The notes beneath the pieces were generated by a model. That model was given only the letters and a program-made list of their open reading frames with translations. It did not search any database and was not told the origin of the DNA. A DNA stretch of 64,000 bases from Drosophila miranda (lineage: Eukaryota; Arthropoda; Insecta; Diptera; Drosophilidae): assembly GCF_003369915.1 (NCBI RefSeq), contig NW_022881603.1, forward strand, positions 13,675,593-13,739,592. Direction: 5' to 3'. The first letter of the stretch is position 1. Every line of letters begins with the position of its first letter. A program made the translations under genes and the position numbers. Positions 1 to 11,283 of the stretch are shown here, piece after piece.

Positions 1-44
1 GATCGTTACTGTCGATCGGAGATGATACAAAAATTTCGAATGCA

Positions 45-760
45 ATGCTCATTCATCTCGTTTTAAACAGAGTCGACGCAGTGACGAAACAAAAGTGGGA
101 TGAACAGCTTACTTATGAGAAGTTGCCGCTTTGGTCCGACTTTGAGAAAGTCTTGAATCGTCGATACCAGCACCTGTCTGCTGAAGAATCGACCAAGCCA
201 AGGCAAGACAAAGTCATGCCAAGCAAGCAACATAATCGCAGTTCATTTGCTTGTTCTTCCACTTCCACCAACAGTAGAACTCAGCAAACTTGTAGCTACT
301 GCAATTCAGGAGACCATGTAGTGTCAAATTGCCCTTCATTTTCGCGTCTCTCGGTGATGCAAAGGTTTGAGTTTGCTAAGTCGGCTTCCCTATGCATTAA
401 TTGTCTGCGAAAAGGCCACGCTGTTGTAAAATGCAAAGCCAATAAATGTCGAGTGTGCAGCCGCTCACATCATACATTATTGGATCTGGATCACAAACAA
501 ATTTTATTACCGAGGACCACGCTAATCGCTTACAGATCCGTAGAGAGGGGTCCTGTATTAACTTGCTTGGAATTGGTGAATCTAATTCTCAAGTAAAGGA
601 TAAAATACACACAGTGGTGAAGTCGCGAATAAATGGTAGTGAGTTCTCCTTTGATTTTTGGATCCTGAAATCAATTTCAGGTTATCACCCTGACCAGTCA
701 GTGAATGTGACTGACTGGCGAATCCCAGAGAACCTACCACTGGCAGACCCTTTTTTCTAA
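45..760 (+). pseudogene. BEL/Pao A gag C-terminus and protease, frameshifted
   Basis: The first frame (45-596) shows CCHC-type knuckles (CSYCNSGDHVVSNC and CINCLRKGHAVVKC) followed by a third Cys/His cluster ending in HHTLL, the usual Pao gag tail that binds RNA. From about 480 the real sequence continues in another frame (446-760). There a degenerate aspartic-protease region reads GSGSQTNFI, where active proteases have D-S/T-G. The catalytic Asp codon therefore appears lost. The two frames overlap and cannot be read as one protein, so this part is dead. Confidence 0.85.
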
Positions 761-778
761 AAGCCACAAAGAATAGAT

Positions 779-2532
779 ATGTTAATTGGAGCAGAATCGT
801 TCTTTGAATTATTAGCTGTTGGTCAAATTAAACAAGGTCCTGACTTTCCAACTCTTCAGAAAACCCTTCTTGGTTGGGTTGTGTCGGGAAAATATGTTTC
901 CAAGAGTTCTGCTCCTCAAATTACAAACAGTTTGAGTTGCAGTGAAGAGTTGCTAGTATCCATCGATAGGACCTTGAAAAAGTTTTAGTCACTGGAAGAA
1001 ATGCCATCTACCAAGAAAATTGCCACACCTGAGCACAAGCTATGTGAAGAACACTATCGTAAGACGACTCAGGTACTATCATCAGGTCGGTTCGAAGTAA
1101 GGCTCCCGTTTAAATCAGATCCAAATTGTTTAGGCAACTCCTTTGAGGTTGCGAACGGCGGTTTTTGTCGCTTGAAAGACGATTGCATCGTGACCCTGAG
1201 TTGAAGAAAATGTACTTGGAATTCATGGAAGAGTACCTCTCCTTAGGTCATATGTCTCCTACTGACAATACGATTCCTTCTACTCCACACTACGTAATCC
1301 CTCATCAGTGTGTTCTGAGGCCCCAAAGTACGTCTACCAAGCTCCGAGTCGTGTTCGATGCTTCGTCCAAGACGTCCTCACAGGTGGCCTTAAATGACAT
1401 TCTGATGGTGGGACCTACCATTCAAGAGGAATTATACTCGACACTGCTCCGTTTCCGTCTGCACAGGTTTGCCCTGACTGCTGATGTTAAAAAGATGTAT
1501 CGCCAAGTGATGGTGAACGAAGCGGATCGGCAGTTTCAGCTCATAGTGTGGAGAAGAGACCCTTCTGAATCCTTTAGATTATACAAGCTCAACACTGTAA
1601 CCTATGGGACTGGACCAGCCCCATTCTTAGCTATCCGGTGTTTGAAAAGGTTGAGTGAGTCTGCGAAGCACTCATTCCCTAGAGCTGCTAACGTTATTGG
1701 GTCCGACTTTTACGTCGATGACTTGTTGACTGGTGCTGCATGCGTAGAGGAGCTAAGGGCAATTAAGTCCGAAGTGTCTCAGGTTCTTCAGACCGCAGGG
1801 TTTGAGTTGACTAAGTGGTTTTCAAACTCACCCGAGATCACCGCATCTGAGAGCACAGCCAAACCCATAACAATCTCGGATTCAGAGTCGACAAAGGCGT
1901 TAGGAATCTCATGGTTACCTACTGACGATGCCTTTAAGTTCAAAATTGACAATTCAGTTATGGGTCTCCGAGCGACAAAACGGAACATACTATCGGTGAC
2001 ATCAAAGTTGTTTGACCCCCTTGGTTTATTAAGTCCTATCGTTATAAAAGGCAAGATCCTATTGCAGGAGCTTTGGCTTAACAAACTAGATTGGGATGAG
2101 TCGATCCCGCTGCATTTGGAAACAGCGTGGAATAAGTTGAAAAATACACTATCTCAATTGGAAGACATATCCATATCTCGGTTTGTGTATTCCGATCCGA
2201 TGTCACCGGTTCAAATACATGCCTTTGCTGACGCCTCCATGAGAGCGTATGGAGCGTGCGTCTACATACGTAGCAGAACTGCAGAAGGTTTAAAAATATC
2301 ATTGTTGACTTCGAAATCCAAAGTAGCGCCGCTCAAGACCAAAACGCTCCCAAGGCTTGAGTTATGTGCCGCTCACCTTCTCGCAGATCTCTGTCACAGA
2401 ATCAAGCCCCTATTAAACGTGCCCATTGAACGAGTCGTTTATTGGTCGGATTCAGAGGTAACTCTCCATTGGATCCGGTCTCATCCATCGTCGTTGTCGA
2501 CTTTCGTTTCAAATAGAGTGGCTGAGATTTAA
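779..2532 (+). pseudogene. BEL/Pao A reverse transcriptase region
   Basis: Three overlapping frames (779-988, 1001-1204, 1165-2532) together match the Pao pol linker and reverse transcriptase. The longest (455 codons) contains the palm motif with FYVDDLLTGA and the RNase H-side stretch with FADASMRAYGACVY, near the expected distance. It ends at TAA (2530-2532) although homologous sequence seems to continue beyond (the VPTKQNPADI-like stretch near 2570). The changes of frame near 1000 and 1165 and the stop at 2530 show inactivation. Confidence 0.85.
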
Positions 2533-2745
2533 GAGTGGTCAGATGATGCTACGTGGCGGCATGTACCCACGAAACAGAACCCAGCAGATATTGTCTCAAG
2601 AGGTTGTGACGTCGACGAAATCGTTCAGTCAATTTGGTTCGAAGGACCATCATTTCTGAAAGAGGAAGAAGAAAACTGGCCCAAAAACGCTCATTTCGAA
2701 CACTCCGATGATCTTCAGCTGGAAAAGAGGAAGACTGCGGTCGGG

Positions 2746-4270
2746 TTGACCGCGGCTGTGCGAAGTTCGGAGCTGTTAGATGTCATCGAGGGATTCTCGT
2801 CACACCTCAAACTGCTTAGTGTGTTCGTGTATGTGTTCCGCTTTATAAGAAAATGTAAAGACCCAAGCCTAAATTTCGAAAAAACTATCTCACCGACCGA
2901 ATACAATGAAGCTTTTTATAAAATTGTCGAAATCATCCAGCATCACGAGTATCAAGGAGAAATTGAAAAGGTTAGGAAAGGATCAACAATTGGTCCTAGT
3001 CTTCAGCGGTTGAACCCATTCATCCATGAAGACACAGGGACTTGGTGCAACTTTTCGTTGTTGCGAGTGGGGGCCGACTAGCCAAAGCTCCTATATCATA
3101 CGATGCCAAGTTTCCTCTGCTTTTGACTAAGCGCTCGCAATTCGTGCGAAGCTATATTCGTCATCTGCACCATTCGAATTTTCATGTCGGCCCACGAGCA
3201 CTTGTGATCATCCTTCGACAGAGCGTGTGGATAGTGAACGCTCAGGAGGTCTGCCGTCAGACAGTTCGATCGTGTATGCGCTGTTTTAAATGCAAGCCTC
3301 GATTGCTGACGCAACTCATGGGGAATTTACCCGCAGATCGACTCCGTGCTCTCCGCCCATTTTCAATTTGCGGCGTTGATTTTTGTGGACCAGTGCACAC
3401 GACATTGAAAATTCGCGGAAGGCCCCCATACAAGTCATACATTGCGCTTTTTGTTTGTTTTGCGTCCAAGGCGGTTCACCTAGAAATAGTTTCCGATCTA
3501 ACCACTGATTGTTTTTGTTGGCTTTTCAAAGGTTCGTCGGGCGCCGAGGATATCCCCAAGTCGTTCATTGCGACAACGGGACGAACTTCGTCGGAGCGAG
3601 CCGCCATCTCAGCGCTCTGCGGATCAGGCTCAAGGAGCAAGGAGACGCATTTCGCGACTTCGCGTCAAAGAACGGATGCGAATTTGCGTTCATACCGCCG
3701 CGAGCTCCTCACATGGGAGGGCTATGGGAGGCAGGTGTAAAAACTGCCAAGAGCCTACTCCTACGGGCGGTAGGCAGCGCGCTCCTAACCGCCGAAGAGC
3801 TCGCCACAGTCCTCGTCGGCATCGAGGCCATAATGAACTCGAGGCCGCTGAGAGCCATCAGCCAAGATCCAAGCGACGGCGAGGCCCTAACACCCGGCCA
3901 CCTGCTGACAGGCGGGTCGCTCATCGCCCCCCCAGCACTGCGGACTCCGGACCAGGAGAATCTCAGTTGCTTGCGGCGATGGCGACTTGTCTCGTCAGCC
4001 AGGCAAGCGTTTTGGCAGCGATGGTCCCGCGAATATGTCCTGGGGCTGCAAATTCGGGGCAAATGGCACCAGCAGCAACCGAACCTCGAGGAAGGAGACC
4101 TCGTCATCGTGGCCGAGGACAATCTGCCGCCTCAGGAGTGGCTCGTAGGGAACGTCATCGCCACGCACGCAGGAGAGGACGGCATGGTCAGGGTCGTCGA
4201 AATAAGGACTAGCACTGGAGCGGTTTTTCGGCGGCCCATACACAAATTAGCGCCGCTCCCAACGTGTTGA
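2746..4270 (+). pseudogene. BEL/Pao A integrase region, three frames
   Basis: Frames 2746-3081, 3042-3740 and 3509-4270 give the Pao integrase: a zinc-binding part with CMRCFKCKP, a catalytic core starting at CGVDFCGP, the second Asp in HCDNGTNFVG, and the Glu helix in MGGLWEAGVKTAK. A one-base frameshift near 3515-3540 separates the first Asp from the second. Base composition rises sharply in G+C immediately after that point, and the third frame (253 codons) is undamaged. This may mark a recombination junction between two element lineages. A long open frame also exists at 3568-4212 but is a G+C-driven shadow. Confidence 0.85.
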
Positions 4271-4298
4271 AGCCGATGCAGGCGTTCAACGGGGCCGG

Positions 4299-4658
4299 TG
4301 TTGCGTGACCTTCCATCCATGGCCACAATTATTAGTTATTGATCTAAATTATGAAGTCTAGTGTAAGTTAGGCTAGGGCAAAGCGGGAGCGCAATAAAAG
4401 CTCGCTCTCTCGCTTTTGGCGAATTCGCCCCGCTTTGCCACCGTAGGTTAGCTAGAGTAAGATTTTTGAATTGTGAAGAAAATATAGTTGTTCGCCAACC
4501 TTGAATTAGATCGAGCGTATCAAGTTTTTCGCCCCGCCAAATAAATAATTTAAATTACAGCCACCCAAAGTTTTCGGTAATTGATTAGAAAAACTCTTCT
4601 AATTTTTCAGGCCATGTGCCGAGAACATGTCCCGCAAAAAGGGCGCGCGATTCTGCAC
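4299..4658 (+). repeat. probable 3' LTR of BEL/Pao A
   Basis: It begins TGTTGCG directly after a purine-rich tract (ACGGGGCCGG) that could be the polypurine primer, and ends near CTGCACA. An AATAAA lies at about 4391. The 5' LTR is outside the window, so the boundaries rest on TG...CA ends and polypurine position only. Confidence 0.5.
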
Positions 4659-6027
4659 ACCCTAGGGAAAGGATATTATAGAATTGCGAAAATGTTTGTC
4701 ATCCGATGCTCTAATGAATACAGAAATAGTCAGTCTCTGTTTTAATGTTATTAGTGGCCTTCTTACAGAGACCAAGATTAGGTATCGGGAGCGATATTCA
4801 AATTAGCTTGGAAAAAGAATTTTAGTGTGAAATAGGGTATAAATACTCGTAGCGGATACCTTTGACTAGCAACAATGACGTAACATTCCAGACACACTTA
4901 CGTTTCATTCCTTGCACACTTACGTTTTTGTTCTTTCACTTTATTTTTTTAAACCTTATTTAAGAAAAATGTAATAAAAGATAGTACTTAGAGTAGCAAA
5001 TCTTGCGGAAAATGTATTCATCAATGACATAAAACTATTTGAAAAGAGCTGAAGGTCCTAGTTAGCCAGCATTATTCAACAGAATAACAAAATTGAGCAA
5101 TAGGAACGATTTTTCCCTTACGTTTATTTGTTTCACCTTTTTCAGTAAAACCTTTATTTAGACAAAATCCAATAAATGCAAGTATTTAGAATAATACAGC
5201 TAAGTAGAATTTTTGATTCATTAATCTGGTAAAATTTTTTTCAGGGCAGAGGGTTCTATCACTAACCATACAGTATATAGATGTGCCAGTTCATACAACG
5301 AAAGCGTCACACACTGGCTAGCGCGTTCCGTACCCCAGAGTGACGTCATCATGAGAGAGAGCGCAGCGAGAACATCTTTGCATGTGTTAGTACACACGCA
5401 ATATCCCAGAAACCCAAACGCTCACAAATGATATCGCATACGAGTCAAATGCGAGACTTAACCCGATAAAACGCTCGCATTCGGACCCGCATATGATAGA
5501 AATATGATACCTGTGTCGTTCAGTTTGTGGCAGTGAAAGTATCATTTATGATAGCTCGCAAAGGAGTCGTTTGCGAGCCTTTTGCGATATCGTTGGCGAG
5601 CGTGTTGCGACACAAAACCATATCGCTCGTACACAAGCTCGCTTGCGAGCTCATTTGCGAGCATTTTGCGGGACTCTCGCAAAAGGCACGTTTGTTTGTT
5701 TGCTGGGATGTTTCGACAAAAATATGTGATTGTATGCTTTTTCAGATTTTTTGAACTCTCTCAGGTCTGGTTCTGTTTTGCCACCAGCATGTTTTAGTGT
5801 ATGGGTGCACATGCATTCTCACGTACTTTGCGTGTGTGTGTTTAGTATTGCTGGCCGCTAGAACTGAAATTTGAGTTTGGTTCTTATTTTGGGTCTTTTG
5901 ATGGACTGACCTACCGCCACAAAATAAATGAAGAATGGGCAGGGGGTGGGGGTATGGTACACTAGGGCGCGGGAAATTAAATAAAAGCTGTTATTTGTTT
6001 GATTTATACCACAAAATATAAAATATT
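4659..6027. other. intergenic stretch with AT-rich dispersed repeats
   Basis: No gene is supported. About 4665-4790 (with ATTAGTGGCCTTCTTACAGA) is an inverted diverged copy of sequence at about 7820-7945. The CCATACAGTATATA motif at about 5267 recurs twice near 8020-8100. The middle (5400-5690) holds a separate motif cluster. A few 60-75 codon open frames here have no recognisable features. Confidence 0.6.
5400..5690. repeat. cluster of TTTGCGAGC / GCTCGCAAA motifs
   Basis: Within about 290 bp the 9-mer TTTGCGAGC or close variants occurs repeatedly on both strands (GCTCGCAAA near 5543, TTTGCGAGC near 5569, TTGCGAGC near 5642, TTTGCGAGC near 5653, CTCGCAAAA near 5676). Related ATATCGCA and TTTTGCGATATCG words lie between them. 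The copies are oriented both ways and so could form hairpins or act as arrayed binding sites. Function is unknown. Confidence 0.55.
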
Positions 6028-6215
6028 ACAATAATATAATTACACATTTATTTCCTTATTTTAAACAGGTTGATTATAAATTATAAAAATTATGCAAACG
6101 CCGTCGGTTCTCGACTATATACAATAATATACATAATTGCACATTTATTTCCTTATCTTAAGCAGGTTGATTATAAATTATACAAATTATGCAAACGGCG
6201 TCGGTTCTCGACTTT
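6028..6215. repeat. tandem dimer, ~93-bp unit
   Basis: Two adjacent copies share ACAATAATAT, CACATTTATTTCCTTAT, CAGGTTGATTATAAATTAT and CGTCGGTTCTCGACT with few differences. They lie immediately 5' of the U2A' fragment, where upstream coding sequence would be expected. Confidence 0.8.
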
Positions 6216-6261
6216 TTTGTTTATTATAACTAAAACAATGATGTATCTAAATATACAATAA

Positions 6262-6648
6262 AAGAAGGGCCTGGAGGCCGTCGTTCCCAATCTGAGCTCC
6301 ATCATTCTGACGGGCAATAACTTGCAGGAGCTCAGCGACTTGGAGCCACTCGGTTCGTTCACCAAGCTGGAAACCATATGCCTGCTCATCAACCCGGTCT
6401 CCACAAAGACCAACTATCGCGAGTACATGGCCTACAAGTTTCCGCATATGCGCCTGCTTGATTTCCGGAAGATAAAGCAGAAAGACAGGCAAGGGGCTCA
6501 GGAGTTCTTCCGCACAAAGCAGGGCAAGGACATTCTCAGGGAGGTTTCCAAAAAGTCAAAGCTGAGCGCTGCCGCAGCACTGGCAGCCGAGGCGAGTAGC
6601 GGCAAAGGGCTGGGATCTGATGGTGGTCGATTTGCTAACCCGGTTTAG
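6262..6648 (+). pseudogene. U2A: fragment of U2 snRNP protein A' (U2A)
   Basis: The frame from 6262 to TAG at 6646-6648 encodes about 128 residues matching the fourth and fifth leucine-rich repeats and cap of U2A', the spliceosomal protein that binds U2 snRNA with U2B''. Diagnostic stretches are SIILTGNNLQELSDLEPLG, TICLLINPVS and RLLDFRKIKQKDR. The N-terminal repeats are not found in the upstream 1.6 kb; a tandem repeat and intergenic DNA lie there. The C-terminal helix that normally follows the GG-R-ANP segment is also missing, replaced by an early stop. The missing 5' exons could lie left of the window beyond the BEL element, but the lost C-terminus argues for a broken gene. Confidence 0.75.
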
Positions 6649-6751
6649 CTTATTTTGGCTTCACAAGTGGATCTGCGGGAATAGTTGTATTGATATAGGA
6701 CTCTGGAATTGGTTACTGCTCTAGTGCGGCGACGAGTGTCTGGGAAATGCA

Positions 6752-7308
6752 TTATGAGGACTTTGCTGCCATTATCGAGTCGTAGTGCAGTCCCGTGTAG
6801 AAAATGATCCACGTCACCAAGAATCCGGCAAACGATGTCATGAATCCCTCCTTCACCAATTCCCAAACACCGCCGTACGCTTCCTCGTCCACGTTCTGAA
6901 AGTTGATGGCGTACAGGTAGACAATGCCACAGCTGATGCCGGCGAAACTGTGGACAAGTTTATGCATTCGATGTGAATATGAATAGTCTATTTATAGTTC
7001 GGCCCACTTACAGCACAAGACCCAGGAAGCCTTTGAGCGGCACAATGCCCCAGATGACACCAAGGATAATGCCGAACACCTGTCGCGACCAATAGATGAC
7101 ATCTAGGAATTCCTCCTGCAAAAGTCGAAGAATGAACCCTGGCCCTGGCGTGCAAGCGGTCTTTGGTGCACAGGTCGGTGCTCCGGACGTTTTTTACCTT
7201 GTCCTCCCATTCGGATTTTGTGATGGCGCGCGCGCATATTTCTTTCAGTGTGGATGATTTAGCGCTACCGTTTCCATGGCGCTCTATAGTATTCGTTTTG
7301 GTTGACAT
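6752..7308 (-). CDS. Rab5if/RCAF1-like small membrane protein
   Basis: Three exons on the minus strand (7308-7198, 7115-7012, 6947-6752) give a 136-residue protein with consensus GT/AG junctions and continuous phase. It matches the RAB5IF (C20orf24, RCAF1/OPTI) family: the WEDK motif, then EFLDVIYWSRQVFG, the first membrane segment (GIILGVIWGIVPLKGFLG), a second segment around GISCGIVYLYA, and the signature YGGVWELVKEGFMTSFAGF before a last membrane helix ending in FYTGLHYD. The family, of about 130-140 residues, is linked to insertion of membrane proteins at the ER and respiratory supercomplex assembly. The reading frame is intact. It is convergent with the U2A' fragment, 103 bp away. Confidence 0.85.
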
Positions 7309-7544
7309 TATAAATTTCAGTTATGACCCACTTAAATTATTGTTAATTAATTTTTTTTATCACTATCAGTGTGAGCGGAACAGTGTGACCGCGGACTTAT
7401 CGACTTATCAACCCTCAGAAATATACAAATTCCTGGTTATTCTTTCTTCCGTCGAATATTCCCAGCTTAATAGATCTCTCAGTTTTGCCCAGATAATTTT
7501 ATATGATTGCTGAATCAATTTTGATCAGGATTAACTACTTTCAA

Positions 7545-8300
7545 GTACTTGCATGTTTTTTGTTTTGACAAAAACACGATTTCAACAAAAAAGTTCAATA
7601 GTTGCAGGTTGTGACGTCAATGTTGCTGGTTTTTGCGGACTCATTTATTGTCAACCAGGGTATGGGCGTTTGTATACCCTATTTCGTGAATATTATATAA
7701 AGATACTCTTTTCCAACCTGCTTTCAAACGTAATTAGTAAAGACCTTGTCTTAGATTGCATTTTTTTGGTCTATTCATGCATTTGATAAAGTGTTTGTAA
7801 ATAAATCCTGATCCCAGTACCAGTTTTTGGTCTCTGTAAGAAGACCACTAATGGCAAAATATCGTTTAAAATAGATACTGACTAGTTTCTGCATTAATTA
7901 GAGCCTGGAATGACACACATTTCCGCAATTCTATATCATCCATCATCAACATGTTTGTGTATGGAATGGGACTCATGTTGTCAATCGGGCCATTCCGATA
8001 CAAAAAAACATCCAATTCCTCATACAGTATATACTGTATGGTTAGTGGTATTATTCAACGGAAGAAAGAAAGTGAGGAATTGAACCATACAGTATATATA
8101 TGATAATACTATCTATATAGAAAATAAAGCCATGCCCACTCAATTTTATACGATTGATGAATCAATTTTCTACTTGAATGACTTGATTTAAATACTTGCT
8201 TTTATTGGATTTTTATATAACGTTGAAAATGAAATTTAATGGATTGATGAAATTGACGAAATATACCACTATATACCGATATACCGTAAATATACGGTCG
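7545..8300. repeat. AT-rich dispersed repeats between Rab5if-like gene and mRpL52
   Basis: The stretch 7600-7945 contains landmarks shared with other places: CAATGTTGCTGGT...GGGTATGGGC...TTGTATACCC recurs at about 58855-58920, and TTCATGCATTT...CCTGATCCC-like order recurs at about 52220-52370. The 7820-7945 part also matches 4665-4790 inverted. At about 8020-8100 there is a palindromic CAGTATATACTGTATGG and a second copy of CCATACAGTATATA. The family is not assigned; it resembles old non-autonomous elements. Confidence 0.55.
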
Positions 8301-8483
8301 GTTCAATTTTGACACCCTGATTGCTACATATTAACTACATTTGTTGACAAGTTTGGCCGTTTTTTTTTCATAGAAGCGCCAGTGTGATTTATCGAAGCAC
8401 TGCCATCTCAATTGCCTGGGACATTGCAGTGTTTGGTTATGTTACGTATTTTCGGGTTTTGCGGCTGCTCCACAAATAACATA

Positions 8484-8989
8484 ATGCTACAAGTCACCAA
8501 GCTGTGTCTTGCCACTTCAGGTAGAATCACTGGTGAGTTGCCTATCAGAAAACAGACTCTCGTTGCACATTAATTCATGAACTATGTTCCAATAGCCCAG
8601 CGTTATGTCGCTGTCACCACCGCTCGTGCCATTGATCAGAAGTGGAGAGAGGACAAGGGGCTCCCAGAGAATCCGAATGCATTTGGGCCACTCACCAATG
8701 TGCCGGACTACATGTTCCTTGACGGACGACCGACGCCACTGGGTGTATGTATAAGATATTGCGAAATCCGAACTGCCAACTAATATGGTTATTGTTTTAG
8801 TCCAACCAGAAAAAACGCCTTGTGAGGCAACAAGAGATCGCCACCAAAATCGTCGAGCTGAGCGTCGAGCTGGAGTTTGCCAAGCAGCGGTACGAACGCC
8901 AGAGAGTTGCAGCCGCCACAGAGAAGCAGCGCATCATCCAGAACAAATTGAAGCCCAAGGGCAATCTGATGCTGAAGCAGAAAAAGTAG
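8484..8989 (+). CDS. mRpL52: mitochondrial ribosomal protein L52
   Basis: Exons 8484-8532, 8596-8744 and 8801-8989 join in phase to a 128-residue protein. It matches mL52 of the large mitoribosomal subunit: AIDQKWREDKGLPENPNAFGPLTNVPDY, a DGRPTPLG turn (residues about 60-67), and a long basic helix ending in the family hallmark LKPKG near the C-terminus. The start ATG at 8484 opens a short basic, Ser/Thr-containing N-terminus suited to mitochondrial import. Donor GTGAGT at 8533 and GTATGT at 8745, and both acceptors, are canonical. Nothing is broken. Confidence 0.9.
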
Positions 8990-10600
8990 CATCATTTTGT
9001 TTCCGCATCTTACTTGTTATAAGCTATACTAAGTTGCCTAGTGAATGAAATCAAAACTATACGATTGATTGGTCTTGTGATGTGGGGACACATGTTTGCC
9101 GAAAACACGTTTATAAAACGTTCCTCAAACTGTATTAAGCGTGGCGCAGTCGCCAGTTCATTAGACACACTGCTAATCGTGATTTAATTGCAACTAATAG
9201 CAGAGGCGCATCTCTATATTGTGGAATACACTGGCCCGGCGTTAGCATGATGGGAATATCTCGATAATGAAGTGTTAAAACGCCAGTGACGCAGTTGCGG
9301 CAACGTGTCCTGGCATTTAGTTGAGATGAAAGAGATGCTGGGTTTTCCGAATGGCATGCTGGTAATACAAGCGTGGCCAAACCAACCGAACCCTTGCGCC
9401 GGGAATAGACTATACGTGACTTGTGAACTGTAGGTTACTTCATAGTTTCAATCCCTGATCCGCCCAGATCCTAAGGTGGCAGACATGAAATTTTCCATAA
9501 ATCATTGTAATACAAATTCACACCAGTGATTGAATATGCGAAAATCGTGCTAAAATCAATATTAAAGTACTGGAAGGCGGCAAATTTAGATATTTACATT
9601 GCCACATGGACTGCACTCAACAACTGAAATCTAACAAAGAAGTCAAGTCTAAGGAAATTTACCAAGCAGCTTGAGGGTGGATGATCGGACCTGACTACAA
9701 AATGTTTGCGGGCGTCGGGCATAAATTAGGCAGGGCGTCTGATATTTTGCACCAACTTCCAAGCATCTGTGGGGGTGTGACACAAAAGGGTGCTGGAAAA
9801 AACGTGCTCCCAGAGCAGTCAATCTGATCGACTCCATATCGACTTACTGCCAGTGCAGCCAATCGTGCGTATACGTAATGCAAACTGAACTCGATTTCAT
9901 TGCTGATGTTTTCCTTTTTCTCTGCCGATTTTCACACCTTTCTGCTGTTGCTGATGTTGGAGTTGGCAAAAATATTTACTCAGCGCGGTATTTTGCGAGG
10001 GGGAAACGACGAATTGTTGTGGAAAACAACGAAAATGTTGTTATGACTCTGAGACAGGCGTCTTGGGAATTATATTTATATAAATTGTTTATAAATTTAT
10101 TGAATTAGCACGTTTATATTTACCGACTCGAGCAAATCTTCTAAGCATCTAAAGATAATTAAGTGCGAATTAATTTATGTCCAAGCATTAGTCTTTTCCG
10201 GAACTAATTTAATCTACTTAACGACGGTTTACAGAAGACCAATTCCTTGGTGTTCGTGATTAATTTATGAGTACCCCAGCTATGAAATCATGCCCCCTTT
10301 TTGGTAGCTGCGACTCAGACTCAGGCCCCTTCCACAGACTGACAAAATTTGCAAATTTTTTTAGAGTCCGGTCCGCGTTTGAATGTTCATATTTTTTCAG
10401 AAAATTTTGGATTTCTCACTTGAGTCAGCAACATTTTCACGCCGCGGCGGCATGAAGCATTGCGGTTGGATATTTTTAAGTCAGTGGAGTATTTTCGGAA
10501 GGCGCCAACTCCATTTGCGTCTCTGTGCTGATTTATAATAAAAGCTCTGAACGTCGCAATATTACAACGATATTAGGGAGTCTCGATTTAGATTTAGCGT
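8990..10600. other. intergenic DNA, no gene seen
   Basis: Only short open frames of 60-90 codons without motifs are present. The sequence is not obviously repetitive apart from AT-rich stretches. I see no coding or RNA gene I can support. Confidence 0.5.
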
Positions 10601-11066
10601 GTGACCTGACCACACAATTATCACTCCCGATCACAGCGCCTGGTACACACCCATATATGTTACTCATACGCCGTGTGTCCCGCAAAACCATCAAAAACCA
10701 GCTAAAACTACCTAGTTATTTTCGTCTGGGCCTCGTTCACCCTAGACACTAGCTTGATGCCAAAATAAGTAACCAAATAAACGAAAAATTAATAAAACTA
10801 ATTCAAGCAATATACACAACATAGGGATTTTATGTGACCACACGAAAATTACCACTCCCGACCACAGCGCCTGGTACAGAGCCATATGTGTTACTCATAC
10901 GCCATGTGTTCCGCAAAACCATCAAAAACCTGCTGAAACTACCTAGTTAAGTTCGTCTGGGCCTCGTTCACCCTAGACATTAGCTTGATGCCGAAATAAG
11001 TAACCAAAAAAAAACAATAAATTAATAAAACTAAGTCAAGATATATACACAACATAGGAATTTTAT
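10601..11066. repeat. tandem duplication, ~233-bp unit
   Basis: Two direct copies begin GTGACC at 10601 and 10834. Both contain CACAGCGCCTGGTACA, ACTCATACGCC, TCGTCTGGGCCTCGTTCACC and end with ATACACAACATAGG followed by TTTTAT. They differ by scattered substitutions and small indels, so the duplication is not very recent. No frame is conserved between the copies. Confidence 0.85.
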
Positions 11067-11273
11067 TTGATCTGTAGGTATCTTTCCGCACACTCGGTCG
11101 CACACTCTCGACTTTGGTTTGACGTCAAAGTATTGAAAACAAATAATTAATATATTAATATAATATATTAAGAAACTCCGTCAGATCTCAGTTATCTTTC
11201 CGACCTCGAATCCGATAGACATTTGGAAAGCATTTAATTAATATGTTTGTTTGAAAGACAAAGCCAGACAGTG

Positions 11274-11283
11274 GGGGAATTTT
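11274..11283 (+). promoter_or_regulatory. kappaB-like site
   Basis: GGGGAATTTT resembles binding sites for Rel proteins (Dif, Dorsal, Relish). It lies about 400 bp upstream of the likely start of transcription of the secreted-peptide gene. A single weak match can arise by chance. Confidence 0.35.

Larger units (their letters stand above)
1..4658 (+). mobile_element. BEL/Pao LTR retrotransposon A (5' part outside the window)
   Basis: A decayed BEL/Pao element. From left to right it carries a gag end with zinc knuckles, a protease, a reverse transcriptase with YVDD, RNase H and integrase, and a probable 3' LTR. The order and motifs are typical of the Pao group. Coding is spread over at least six short overlapping frames, so it cannot make a full polyprotein. 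The last ~740 coding bases (from about 3536) are visibly richer in G+C than the rest, suggesting a chimeric origin. The 5' LTR and gag start are not in the window. Confidence 0.9.

Noticed and set aside
3568..4212. 214-codon open frame overlapping the BEL integrase
   Set aside because: Arg/Gly-rich shadow of the G+C-rich integrase frame; no domain.
5527..5797. Two overlapping ~75-codon frames
   Set aside because: They run through the repeated TTTGCGAGC cluster; no protein features.
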